Below, piece after piece: positions 15,682 through 23,509 of a stretch of DNA of 35,111 nt; within the stretch, counting starts at the first letter, position 1, and every line of letters starts with the position of its first letter. The stretch is taken from contig JAJFIM010000109.1 of NCBI GenBank assembly GCA_021774995.1, positions 1 through 35,111 on the forward strand. The letters run 5' to 3'. The position numbers and the translations under genes were made by a program. A model generated the notes under the pieces. It saw nothing but the letters and a program-made list of their open reading frames with translations, was not told the DNA's origin and searched no databases. The DNA is from Alphaproteobacteria bacterium. Its GTDB lineage: Bacteria > Pseudomonadota > Alphaproteobacteria > SMXP01.

Positions 15682-17118
15682 ATGGATAAAATAAAAAAAT
15701 ATATGCCTCTCGCTGTTCTGATCCTGTTGATCGCCGGAGCCTATGCTAGCGGTTTACATGAAATGTTGAACCTTGAGACATTACAGGCTCATAAAGGGCA
15801 ATTGAAAGCCTATGTGACAGAGAAACCCGTTATGACCGCGATGGGTTTTACGGCGGCCTATCTTGTGGCGGTGGCCTTGTCTTTGCCCGTGGCAACGTTA
15901 TTAACGCTTTTGGGCGGGTTCTTGTTTGGTAAATGGTTGGGCACGTTGTTTGTGGTGTTGGGCGCGACCCTTGGGGCAAGCATTATCTTTCTGATCGCCA
16001 AAAGCTCTTTGGGAACGGTTTTGCGTGAGAAGGCCGGGCCGTTATATAAGAAAGCCGCCAAAAATATGGAGGAGAATGCCTGGGGTTATCTCTTTTTTAT
16101 GCGCCTTGTCCCCGTGTTTCCTTTTGTTTTGGTCAATATTGTTCCGGCCCTGTTTAACGTGCCTCTGCGTATGTATTTTATAACGACCTTTTTTGGCGTG
16201 ATGCCCGGCACATTCGTTTTCGTCAATGTCGGCGAAACACTGGGGGAGATTGAGTCTCTGAATGATCTGGTGTCGCTGAAAACTTTATTTGCCGTGGCGC
16301 TGTTTGGCGTTTTTGCGTTGATCCCGGTTATTTATAAACAGGTGAAAGCCCGTAAAGCCACGGTTGAAATGGTACTTTTTGCACTTGCTTTGGGTGTGGC
16401 AACACCGGCGCAAGCCTCGGATTATAATCGTTTTCTGACATTGTATGACGGCCTGTTGCAAGATTATGTTCATCAGGCAGACTTCCGAACCTTTTCGTAT
16501 AATGCCGTGGATTATGAGGGCTGGGCGCAGGATCCCCGGTACAAACAGGCCCGGGCAGCGATTATAAAATCCGTGCCACAAGACGGAGAGACTCGTGATG
16601 AGGAAATGGCATTTTGGATCAATACCTATAACTTTCTGACGATTGATTTGATAGTCAGTCACAACGAAAATGAGAGCATTAAAAATCTGGGTAGTTTTTT
16701 TCACTCTCCCTGGGAAAAAGCAGAGTGGGTAATCGGCGACAGGTCTTTAACATTGGATGACATAGAGCACGATATTCTGCGACCCATGGGGGAGGCACGT
16801 GTTCATTTTGCCATTAATTGCGCTTCCTTGTCTTGTCCGGATTTACGCCCGGAATCTTACCGTGCCGAACGGTTGGATGAACAGCTTGAAAATCAGGCCC
16901 GGCTTACATTGAAGAATCATGGTAAAGGCTTTTACTACGACAACGAAAATGATACAGCTTACGTCACAAAGATACTGGACTGGTTTGGCGATGATTTTGG
17001 TGATCTTTACACATGGCTGCAAGACTACAAGCCCGGTGTTATGAATTCGGAAACGACAATTCGCTTTCTTCCCTATGATTGGTCCCTCAACAAGAAAAGG
17101 ACGGAAATTCGTTCATGA
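15682..17118 (+). CDS. TVP38/DedA-type membrane domain fused to DUF547
   Basis: This 478-residue protein is in two parts. Residues 1-225 form a VTT/TVP38 membrane domain with GGFLFGKWLGTLFVVLGATL and the conserved MRLVPVFPFVLVN loop, a lipid scramblase-like family. Residues 226-245 look like a signal peptide (LFALALGVATPAQAS), after which a DUF547 domain begins: AFWINTYNFLTIDLIV, HFAINCASLSCPDLRP. The internal signal-like segment means the two domains were once separate genes. It stops in an ATGA overlap with the flavoprotein gene, a coupled pair. The DUF547 part should lie in the periplasm. Confidence 0.85.
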   Translation: MDKIKKYMPLAVLILLIAGAYASGLHEMLNLETLQAHKGQLKAYVTEKPVMTAMGFTAAYLVAVALSLPVATLLTLLGGFLFGKWLGTLFVVLGATLGASIIFLIAKSSLGTVLREKAGPLYKKAAKNMEENAWGYLFFMRLVPVFPFVLVNIVPALFNVPLRMYFITTFFGVMPGTFVFVNVGETLGEIESLNDLVSLKTLFAVALFGVFALIPVIYKQVKARKATVEMVLFALALGVATPAQASDYNRFLTLYDGLLQDYVHQADFRTFSYNAVDYEGWAQDPRYKQARAAIIKSVPQDGETRDEEMAFWINTYNFLTIDLIVSHNENESIKNLGSFFHSPWEKAEWVIGDRSLTLDDIEHDILRPMGEARVHFAINCASLSCPDLRPESYRAERLDEQLENQARLTLKNHGKGFYYDNENDTAYVTKILDWFGDDFGDLYTWLQDYKPGVMNSETTIRFLPYDWSLNKKRTEIRS

Positions 17119-18554
17119 GTGAAGATGCAAAAAATATAATCGTCGATTTATGCGTTATTGGCGCCGGGTCAGCCGGGTTGTCCGTTGCCTCCGGTGTTGT
17201 TCAACTGGGCCTTGATGTGGCTCTGATTGAAAAAAGCAAAATGGGCGGCGATTGCCTGAATACAGGCTGCGTTCCTTCCAAGGCATTGCTGGCGGCGGCT
17301 AAAGCGGCGCAAGTTATGCGCACTTCTGATAAATATGGCATAGCAGAGCAGGAGCCCGATATAGATTTTAACGCTGTTAAGACTCATGTTTCTGATGTCA
17401 TCAAAGTGATTGAGCCGCATGACTCTGTAGAGCGTTTTGAAGGTCTTGGCGTGAAGGTTATCAAGGGCGCTGCCGCGTTTACATCAGCCCACACCGTGCA
17501 GGTTGGTGAGCAGACGATCACGGCACGCTATTTTGTGATCTCCACAGGATCACGGGCTGCAATTCCGCCTATTGAGGGGCTGGACCCTGATAAAATCCTG
17601 ACCAATGAAAATATCTTCGAACTGCGTGAAAAACCGGATCATCTGATTATTGTAGGGGGCGGGCCGATTGGTATTGAAATGGCGCAAGCCCATAAACGGC
17701 TAGGCTGCAAGGTCACCGTTCTGGATATGGGATCCATTCTGCCTCATGATGACCCTGACCTGACGGCGGTCGTTCGTGACTCTCTGGACAATGAAGGCGT
17801 GCGGCTTCTCGAAAATATAAAAATAGAAAAGATCGCTCATGCGGAAAAGGGTGTGCGCGTTTATGTTGAAAAAGATGGTGAGCAGAATGCCATTGACGGC
17901 TCCCACTTGCTCATAGCTGCCGGACGGCAGGTGAATGTTGACGGGCTGGAGCTGGAAAAAGCCGGAATCGTTTATGACAGGCGCGGCATTCAGGTCGATG
18001 CGCGTCTGCGTACGAACCACAAGCATATTTATGCCGCCGGTGATGTGGCGGGAGGCCCTCAGTTCACCCATGTCGCGGGGTATCATGCCGGTATTATCAT
18101 TCGTAATATGATTTTCAAGACTCCGGCAAAAATCGATTACAAAGCGTTGCCCTGGGTTACATATACAGACCCGGAGCTGGCCAATGTCGGAATGACCGAA
18201 AGCAAGGCACGTGAAAAATATGGCGATAGCATCAAAGTGGTGAAGTGGAAATTCAAGGAAAATGACAGAGCCACAGCAGAGCGCCGCACCGACGGCATGA
18301 TTAAGGTTGTGACGCGGAAAAATGGTAAAATCCTGGGGGCTGCGATTGTCGGCCCTCATGCCGGGGAACTGATCGGCGTTTGGGTGCTGGCCATTTCCAA
18401 AGGTCTAAAAATCGGGGCGATAACGGGTATGATTGTGCCCTACCCGACATTTGGGGAAATCAGCAAACGCGCTGCCGGGGCCTTTTATACAGCGTCCTTA
18501 TTCAGCGATCGTACGAGAAAGATTGTGGGCCTGTTGCAGAAGCTTCCGTTTTAG
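17115..18554 (+). CDS. MerA-like FAD-dependent pyridine nucleotide disulfide oxidoreductase
   Basis: This is a 479-residue flavoprotein. The FAD site GAGSAGLSVASG is near residue 17, the redox-active pair is in GGDCLNTGCVPSKAL (about 50-64), the NAD(P) site is IIVGGGPIGIEMAQ (about 180-193) and the C-terminal dimer domain ends in LLQKLPF. It lacks the N-terminal HMA domain and the C-terminal Cys pair of mercuric reductase, so mercury reduction is unlikely. The start is at 17115 (overlapping the preceding stop), giving SEDAKNIIVDLCVIGAG. Pairing with TVP38-type genes is common; the electron acceptor is unknown. Confidence 0.85.
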   Translation: MSEDAKNIIVDLCVIGAGSAGLSVASGVVQLGLDVALIEKSKMGGDCLNTGCVPSKALLAAAKAAQVMRTSDKYGIAEQEPDIDFNAVKTHVSDVIKVIEPHDSVERFEGLGVKVIKGAAAFTSAHTVQVGEQTITARYFVISTGSRAAIPPIEGLDPDKILTNENIFELREKPDHLIIVGGGPIGIEMAQAHKRLGCKVTVLDMGSILPHDDPDLTAVVRDSLDNEGVRLLENIKIEKIAHAEKGVRVYVEKDGEQNAIDGSHLLIAAGRQVNVDGLELEKAGIVYDRRGIQVDARLRTNHKHIYAAGDVAGGPQFTHVAGYHAGIIIRNMIFKTPAKIDYKALPWVTYTDPELANVGMTESKAREKYGDSIKVVKWKFKENDRATAERRTDGMIKVVTRKNGKILGAAIVGPHAGELIGVWVLAISKGLKIGAITGMIVPYPTFGEISKRAAGAFYTASLFSDRTRKIVGLLQKLPF

Positions 18555-18630
18555 GGCCTGTTGCCGGACCATGTTTTCACATAAAACAGTTGCGTAATGC
18601 GATTTTTTATGTTTTCATAATTGTGTTCTT

Positions 18631-19269
18631 ATGGAGATTATGATTTTGAAAGCGCTCGTACAACATATTAAATCAAGGCTTGAAGACTTTGATGAGCAGG
18701 CTTTTGTCCTTGCCGGACGCTCCCCGACATACCTTATGCGGAAAGACGGCTCCCATTTTGAGTATCCATTACTCGGCCATGTCATGCCGGCGTTGGATTT
18801 TGAAGAACGTACAAAACTATCAGGCGTTGCCGGTGGCTATCGTTATTTACCCGGTCTGGAAGCTCATGAAATTGAAAATTATGCGCTGGCTATATGCGCG
18901 CTTGCGCGGTTTGACGTTGATGTTGTGCGTGAATGTAATGAGAGGCTGCCTTTAATATGGACGGCCTTAAAAAAGTTAAATCCAAAACTTGGGGCTGTCC
19001 GTATTGATGAGACGGACCGGGAGGATATTTATGACGCTGTAATTGGCGTTTTAAGCAATTATAATCCACGGGATATAGAGGCTTATATCAATGTCGGGCA
19101 TGGCATAATAAGAGCAAAAGGCGACGCTTATCAGGCCTGTCGCACATGGGTTGAAAATAATGCCGGTGAAATGCAATGGGTTCCCAGCTATCACACATTA
19201 ATTTCAATCAAAAGTCAGATAGAACAAAGAGCTCAAAAGAAGACGGGGCCTTCCTTCCGTCCTGTATAA
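18631..19269 (+). CDS. Hypothetical protein
   Basis: This is a 212-residue soluble protein of unknown family. Visible segments: LVQHIKSRLEDFDEQAFVLA, PALDFEERTKLSGVAGGY, AHEIENYALAICALARFD and AYINVGHGIIRAKGDAYQ. The start could be ATG 18631 or ATG 18640, the latter having GGAG only 3 nt upstream. It follows the flavoprotein by 76 nt on the same strand and is followed by an arsC tail in a different frame. Confidence 0.7.
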   Translation: MEIMILKALVQHIKSRLEDFDEQAFVLAGRSPTYLMRKDGSHFEYPLLGHVMPALDFEERTKLSGVAGGYRYLPGLEAHEIENYALAICALARFDVDVVRECNERLPLIWTALKKLNPKLGAVRIDETDREDIYDAVIGVLSNYNPRDIEAYINVGHGIIRAKGDAYQACRTWVENNAGEMQWVPSYHTLISIKSQIEQRAQKKTGPSFRPV

Positions 19270-19286
19270 ATGTTACGCAGGATGCT

Positions 19287-19463
19287 ATGCGCCGGGGAGA
19301 AGATATCTATAAAGAACAGAACCTTTCTGCCCCGGATTTATCACGACAAGACTTGCTTGGCGCTATGGAAAAATATCCCGTTTTGATCGAGCGGCCCATC
19401 GTCGTAACAGAAAAAGGAACACGCATTTGCCGGCCTCCGGAATGTGTGCGGGAGATTTTGTAA
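19287..19463 (+). pseudogene. arsC: ArsC-type arsenate reductase, C-terminal remnant
   Basis: The 58-residue frame from 19287 reads LSAPDLSRQDLLGAMEKYP, then VLIERPIVVTEKGTRICRP, the characteristic end of glutaredoxin-type arsenate reductases. Such proteins have about 115-140 residues and a catalytic Cys near residue 12; here the first half is missing, and the preceding DNA codes for the hypothetical protein. It could not be active. Confidence 0.8.
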
Positions 19464-19471
19464 ATCATTGG

Positions 19472-19500
19472 CGTTGATTTTTGTGGCGGATCGTTGTAAA
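19472..19500 (+). promoter_or_regulatory. Promoter of tRNA-Ser
   Basis: TTGATT (19472-19477) and TAAATA (19495-19500) are separated by 17 bp, 12 bp upstream of the tRNA 5' end. Confidence 0.6.
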
Positions 19501-19512
19501 TACCCCTTCATT

Positions 19513-19602
19513 GGAGATGTGGCCGAGTGGCTTAAGGCGCACGCTTGGAAAGCGTGTTAGGGTTCACGCCCTACGTGGGTTCGAATCCCACCGTCTCCGC
19601 CA
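19513..19602 (+). tRNA. tRNA-Ser (GGA)
   Basis: A 90-nt class II tRNA with a long variable arm. The acceptor GGAGATG pairs with CGTCTCC, discriminator G and encoded CCA end the gene at 19602, and the anticodon loop TTGGAAA gives GGA. The T loop GTTCGAATCCC is canonical. Confidence 0.95.
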
Positions 19603-19882
19603 TTAACCCAATAGCGTAAAGTCTCTCCCCTTTGCGGCACCGCTCGCTAAACCGCAGGGATACTAAGGCTTTGCGCTTTATTTGCGCCCCCCTAAAATGA
19701 CAATGGCTATCGCGTTAAAACCCTTAAAAGTCTCTATATACCCCCTTATCTCTACACTTGCGCCCCCCTTACAAAATTTTAGGGGGGCGCAACTTTCCCA
19801 GCATTTCTACGGCTTTGCGGGGAGGTCAATTTTTGTATTCTAAACGAACTATTGCCTATCGGTTGAAACGGTTTAAATTCAT
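19603..19882 (+). other. Gene-free stretch containing a GC-rich inverted-repeat structure
   Basis: A 17-bp arm TTGCGCCCCCCTAAAAT (19682-19698) has its perfect complement at 19776-19792. The first 12 bases also recur directly at 19758-19769, so the same right-hand arm can pair either with the near copy (12-bp stem, 11-nt loop) or with the far copy (17-bp stem, about 77-nt loop). No T-tract follows, and no frame is convincing. I see no terminator for tRNA-Ser besides this structure. Confidence 0.6.
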
Positions 19883-19914
19883 TTGACTCTGGAGTATGGT
19901 CTAGAGTTTAGACT
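19883..19914 (+). promoter_or_regulatory. MerR-type promoter with 20-bp spacer and dyad operator
   Basis: TTGACT (19883-19888) and TAGACT (19909-19914) are 20 bp apart, the stretched spacing that MerR-family activators correct. The dyad ACTCTGGA/TCTAGAGT lies in the spacer, very like zntR-type metal promoters. It drives the merR-type gene itself. Confidence 0.8.
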
Positions 19915-19934
19915 GTAATTATAGGAGATAAATT

Positions 19935-20336
19935 ATGCTCATCGGTGAATTGGCAGAAAAGACAGGCGTAAGCATTGATACCATTCGTTATTACGAACGG
20001 GAGGGACTTATAGAGCCTGTCTCTGTGCGCGACTCCGGCTATCGTGAGTTTGATAAAAAATCGGTTAAAACCATGATTTTTGTTGTTCGTGCAAAAGATT
20101 TGGGGTTCTCACTCAAGGAAATTCAGAATCTTTTAATTTTAAAAAATACCCCTGACACTACATGTTCCAACATACAGAGCTTGGCAAAACAAAAATTGGA
20201 GGATGTTACAAGCAAAATCAAAGAGCTTCGCAGAATTGAAACTGAGCTTAAAACACTGGTGAAAGAATGCACAGGCGGAAATGCCGGACTGGAAGCCTGT
20301 CCGATTGTAAGCACGCTGGAAAAGGAAGACGATTAA
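19935..20336 (+). CDS. MerR-family metal-responsive transcription regulator
   Basis: This is a 133-residue regulator. The winged HTH is LIGELAEKTGVSIDTIRYY (about 2-20), then EREGLIEPV and GYREFD. A long dimerisation helix carries Cys in DTTCSNIQ (about 76), and the metal loop VKECTGGNAGLEACPI has two Cys nine residues apart. This resembles the MerR/ZntR/PbrR group rather than organic-ligand members. Shine-Dalgarno AGGAG precedes the ATG. It sits behind a MerR-type promoter and no efflux pump or reductase follows, so its target may be elsewhere or lost. The metal cannot be assigned. Confidence 0.85.
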   Translation: MLIGELAEKTGVSIDTIRYYEREGLIEPVSVRDSGYREFDKKSVKTMIFVVRAKDLGFSLKEIQNLLILKNTPDTTCSNIQSLAKQKLEDVTSKIKELRRIETELKTLVKECTGGNAGLEACPIVSTLEKEDD

Positions 20337-20338
20337 AT

Positions 20339-20362
20339 GAGAAAGCTTTTTGGTGCTTTCTC
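20339..20362 (+). terminator. Hairpin after merR-type gene
   Basis: The 8-bp stem GAGAAAGC/GCTTTCTC (20339-20346 with 20355-20362) has an 8-nt loop and begins just after the stop codon. The T-tract after it is weak (GTTCT), so termination may be partial. Confidence 0.5.
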
Positions 20363-20392
20363 GTTCTACTCATATCAATGACCCTCCTTTGG

Positions 20393-21037
20393 TCATAAAA
20401 AGTAGCTTAACACCCTGTCCAACGAAGTAGGACCACCTCTTCCCTGTCCAAGGGTTTTCTTTAAACGTTCTATTCTACAGAGTGGCTTGCTATATTCCAA
20501 AAGGGGACAAACACCTAAGCTCATATATGCAGAAAATGTTTTAGCATTGCTTTGTAATAGCCCTGTATAAGCAAGACTTGCACCTGACATGCGCCCGATA
20601 AGAATAACCGGCATTGGAGAGGATAATGCTTCACTCTGTTTAACAGACGTAATCAAGTTTTGTAGAGGCATCCCTACATTCGTGCATTCACCCTCTTGAG
20701 CATTTAATTGCTTTAGAAATTCATGATTATTAATCCATATAACCATATTACCTTGCCAGGACAGGGGGATAATTACCGGAGCTAAATTTATTCTCCAGCT
20801 ATCTTCTTCTGCTAAAATTAAAATAAGGCGTTTAATTGCACCATCAGGCTTATAGCTCTGTATGTGTTGAATAAAGCCGTAATCAAGTGCCTCACTCTCG
20901 TCCGTCTTTGTTGTTTCTGTATCAACAGGCAATTCTTTTTCCGAGTGCGACACCTCCCCAACAATCCAGAAGATAAAAACTGCTAGAGTTACAAAAATAA
21001 AGAAATTTCTTAGCTTAAGAGATGTTTTATGCTTCAT
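20393..21037 (-). CDS. AcvB/VirJ-like protein, N-terminal domain only
   Basis: This is a 214-residue protein with an N-terminal membrane anchor (NFFIFVTLAVFIFWIVG, about 11-27). The later part (AEEDSWRINLAPVIIPL, QEGECTNVGMPLQNL, VILIGRMSGASLAYTGLLQS, MSLGVCPLLEYSKPLCR) follows the pattern of the first domain of AcvB, an aminoacyl-phosphatidylglycerol hydrolase partner of LpiA. AcvB continues with a second, catalytic VirJ domain that is missing here: after PLCR the sequence degenerates (LKKTLGQGRGGPTSLDR). It is the last gene of the ion operon, 3 nt after nhaA. It may be a decayed copy, as the synthase partner is at 31516. Confidence 0.55.
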   Translation of the reverse strand: MKHKTSLKLRNFFIFVTLAVFIFWIVGEVSHSEKELPVDTETTKTDESEALDYGFIQHIQSYKPDGAIKRLILILAEEDSWRINLAPVIIPLSWQGNMVIWINNHEFLKQLNAQEGECTNVGMPLQNLITSVKQSEALSSPMPVILIGRMSGASLAYTGLLQSNAKTFSAYMSLGVCPLLEYSKPLCRIERLKKTLGQGRGGPTSLDRVLSYFL

Positions 21038-21040
21038 ATT

Positions 21041-22447
21041 CTATCCTTCTTTCTCCAGACTGGAACTGCTTTCATAACGCTTGTCCTTGCCGACAATCCA
21101 GAGCCATGTATATCCGGCGATACCGGAAATAAGCGAAGCTGCCAGTATGCCTGTCTTCGCTATTTTTAATAGATTTTCATCGCCATCGAATGCAAGCTGA
21201 GCAATAAAAATTGACATGGTAAACCCAATACCGGCCAGAAGGGCCGCCCCAACAATTTGGGAAAAGCTTGTGTTGCTCGGTAATTGCGCCAGTTTTAACT
21301 TCAGCGCAATCCAGCAAGTGCCCGTAATTCCTAAAAATTTACCCAGTACCAGGCCAAATGTCACCCCCAGCATGACAGAGCTGTCAGCCATATCGCCAAA
21401 ACTTTTCAGGCTCAAGACAACGCCTGCGTTAAACAAAGCAAAAACGGGAATGACAAAAAATGCTACGGGCATATGCCAGATATGTTCCAGCCGTTGCAAC
21501 GGGGTCATAACACTTTGAATCAGTTCTTCCATCGTTTGCACGAGAGACTTCATTGTCATGTTTGTCATCATGTGATGATCAATATCATAGCTTGTATCAA
21601 ATTTAGACATCAGGTCATCGCTCTGCTCCCTAAAGTATTTGGGATCATATTTGGGCCGGGCAGGCACGGTAAAAGCACCAATTATACCGGCCAATGTCGG
21701 ATGAACACCGGAATATAGCATGGCAAACCACAGCAACACAGCAACAAGGAAGTAAGGAATTGGCCATCTAATACCTATAAAATTAAATATGATAAGAATG
21801 GCAGTAAAACCCGCTGCCCACATCAATGCTTCAATGACGACGGTATCAGTATAGAACATGGCAATAATGACAACCGCCCCCAGATCATCGGCAATAGCTA
21901 ATGCGACAAGAAAGGCCATTAATGAGCGCGGAACACGGTTACCAAGCAAAACCATTATACCCACGGCAAACGCAATATCAGTGGCCATCGGTATGGCCCA
22001 GCCATTTGCCGCATTACCTGCAGGATTAAAGAAGTAATAGATGAGAGCAGGCACAGCCATGCCACCAATAGCAGCAATAATCGGCAAGGCTGCTTTACGG
22101 GGACTGGCCAGTTCGCCAACAAGAATTTCCCGTTTAAGCTCTAACCCTACAACAAAGAAAAAAAGCGCCATCAGGCCATCATTGACCCAGTGGTGGAGTG
22201 TTTTTTCTAAATATAGAGAACCGAGAGAAAACCCAAGTTTCATATGGGTAATATCGTAATACAGCGTCTGCAAGGCACTGTTAGCGAGAATCAACGCAAG
22301 GATTGTTGTGGCAATAAGCAACAGAGAGCTTGTCGTCTCTCTGTGAACAAAACGTTCAAAGGGCGTTATAATACGGTCAGCGGATTTTTCCCACGGCGCA
22401 TAATAAATACCTGTTTCCAGTTCTGATCTTCGCCATCTTTTTTCCAT
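21041..22447 (-). CDS. nhaA: Na+/H+ antiporter NhaA
   Basis: This is a 468-residue inner-membrane antiporter with about 11-12 membrane segments, exchanging cytoplasmic Na+ or Li+ for external H+. The hallmark residues are present: MATDIAFAVG (Asp of the fourth segment) and AIADDLGAVVIIA (the paired Asp of the transport site). FFFVVGLELKREI follows the pH-sensing region. It is longer than the roughly 390 residues of the E. coli form, with a hydrophilic insert between segments 8 and 9 (about residues 270-310, DDLMSKFDTSYDIDHHM), as in a known longer group. Start ATG 22447 has AAAGGA upstream. It belongs to the ion operon. Confidence 0.95.
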   Translation of the reverse strand: MEKRWRRSELETGIYYAPWEKSADRIITPFERFVHRETTSSLLLIATTILALILANSALQTLYYDITHMKLGFSLGSLYLEKTLHHWVNDGLMALFFFVVGLELKREILVGELASPRKAALPIIAAIGGMAVPALIYYFFNPAGNAANGWAIPMATDIAFAVGIMVLLGNRVPRSLMAFLVALAIADDLGAVVIIAMFYTDTVVIEALMWAAGFTAILIIFNFIGIRWPIPYFLVAVLLWFAMLYSGVHPTLAGIIGAFTVPARPKYDPKYFREQSDDLMSKFDTSYDIDHHMMTNMTMKSLVQTMEELIQSVMTPLQRLEHIWHMPVAFFVIPVFALFNAGVVLSLKSFGDMADSSVMLGVTFGLVLGKFLGITGTCWIALKLKLAQLPSNTSFSQIVGAALLAGIGFTMSIFIAQLAFDGDENLLKIAKTGILAASLISGIAGYTWLWIVGKDKRYESSSSLEKEG

Positions 22448-22474
22448 ATATTCGAATGTCCTTTTATATTAAGC

Positions 22475-23506
22475 TCAGTCCATAAAACGGTTATTCTCTT
22501 CAGTATCCAGAGCTTCTTCAAATATATCGACATGTTCTTCAACGGCGTTGGCATCTTCAAATGTAGCCACATGAAAAACGGCATCGCCGCTATTTAACAA
22601 AGGCAGGGTTGCCGCGCCTATGATGATCCCGGTTCTACGGGCGGTAATTTCAAATTTCTCTCTGCCAAATGGATCAGAAATGATGCCCATCGTCTGGCCT
22701 TTTTTCACGCGCGCGCCCAGTTTTGTCTTAACCGATAGTATGCCGCTATGTGGAGCGCGTATCCAGTGGCTGGAGCGGGCGATAAAAGCCTCATGCTGAA
22801 TGGGTTTCTTTTTTAAAGGATTTAGCATTCCAATTTCACGCATGACAGACAAGACACCATTAAGACCGCTTTTAATAACTCTTCCGTTAAAACGCAGAGC
22901 CTCCCCCCCTTCGAATAGCAGAGTCGGGATATTGCGCTCGCGTGTTGATTCCCGTAACGATCCATCCCTTAATGTTGAGTGCAACAGTACAGGAACATTA
23001 AAGGCGTTTGCCATTCTTTGCGTTTCTGGGTCGTCAAGGCAGGCACGTATTTGTGGCAGATTTATACGGTTGATGGCCGCACAATGCAAATCAATACCAT
23101 GGGTACATTTTTCGACAATTTCAGTCATAAATACGTGAGCTAAATGCGCTGTTAGTGAACCATTTTCTGATCCGGGAAAATTGCGATTTAAGTCGCGACG
23201 GTCGGGCAAATAGCGCGATTTGCTGTTAAACCCGAACACATTGACGATCGGTACGGCAATCAATGTGCCCTTAATGCTGTTCAGGGATTTTTTGCATAGA
23301 AGTTGCCGGATAATTTCCACGCCGTTGATTTCATCGCCGTGCACAGCCGCGCTCACAAACAGGGTTGGTCCATCGGTTTTGCCGCGTACAACTTCCACAG
23401 GAATAGTCATGTCTGTAAAATCATACAGCTTTGCAATATCAAGCAGGACACGTTTCCGTTCTCCTGGGCCCACATGCTGGCCCGCTATAATAAATTCCTC
23501 TGCCAT
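22475..23506 (-). CDS. AstE/AspA-family zinc deacylase (M14-like)
   Basis: This is a 343-residue zinc hydrolase of the succinylglutamate desuccinylase/aspartoacylase superfamily. The metal ligands are HGDE (about 58-61, within AAVHGDEINGVEII) and the His in GIDLHCAA; a glutamate in LLFEGGEAL fits the catalytic position. RDLNRNFPG is the substrate-carboxylate motif. It starts 3 nt after the RimK-type ligase, and this pair occurs together in many genomes. It may reverse or edit the glutamylation made by the ligase, an inference from pairing. The C-terminal part has a barrel-like segment (RAPHSGILSVKTKLG). Confidence 0.85.
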   Translation of the reverse strand: MAEEFIIAGQHVGPGERKRVLLDIAKLYDFTDMTIPVEVVRGKTDGPTLFVSAAVHGDEINGVEIIRQLLCKKSLNSIKGTLIAVPIVNVFGFNSKSRYLPDRRDLNRNFPGSENGSLTAHLAHVFMTEIVEKCTHGIDLHCAAINRINLPQIRACLDDPETQRMANAFNVPVLLHSTLRDGSLRESTRERNIPTLLFEGGEALRFNGRVIKSGLNGVLSVMREIGMLNPLKKKPIQHEAFIARSSHWIRAPHSGILSVKTKLGARVKKGQTMGIISDPFGREKFEITARRTGIIIGAATLPLLNSGDAVFHVATFEDANAVEEHVDIFEEALDTEENNRFMD

Positions 23507-23509
23507 GTC

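Noticed and set aside
17115..18554. Mercuric reductase
   Set aside because: No HMA domain and no C-terminal Cys pair, although the redox CNTGC-type site is present.
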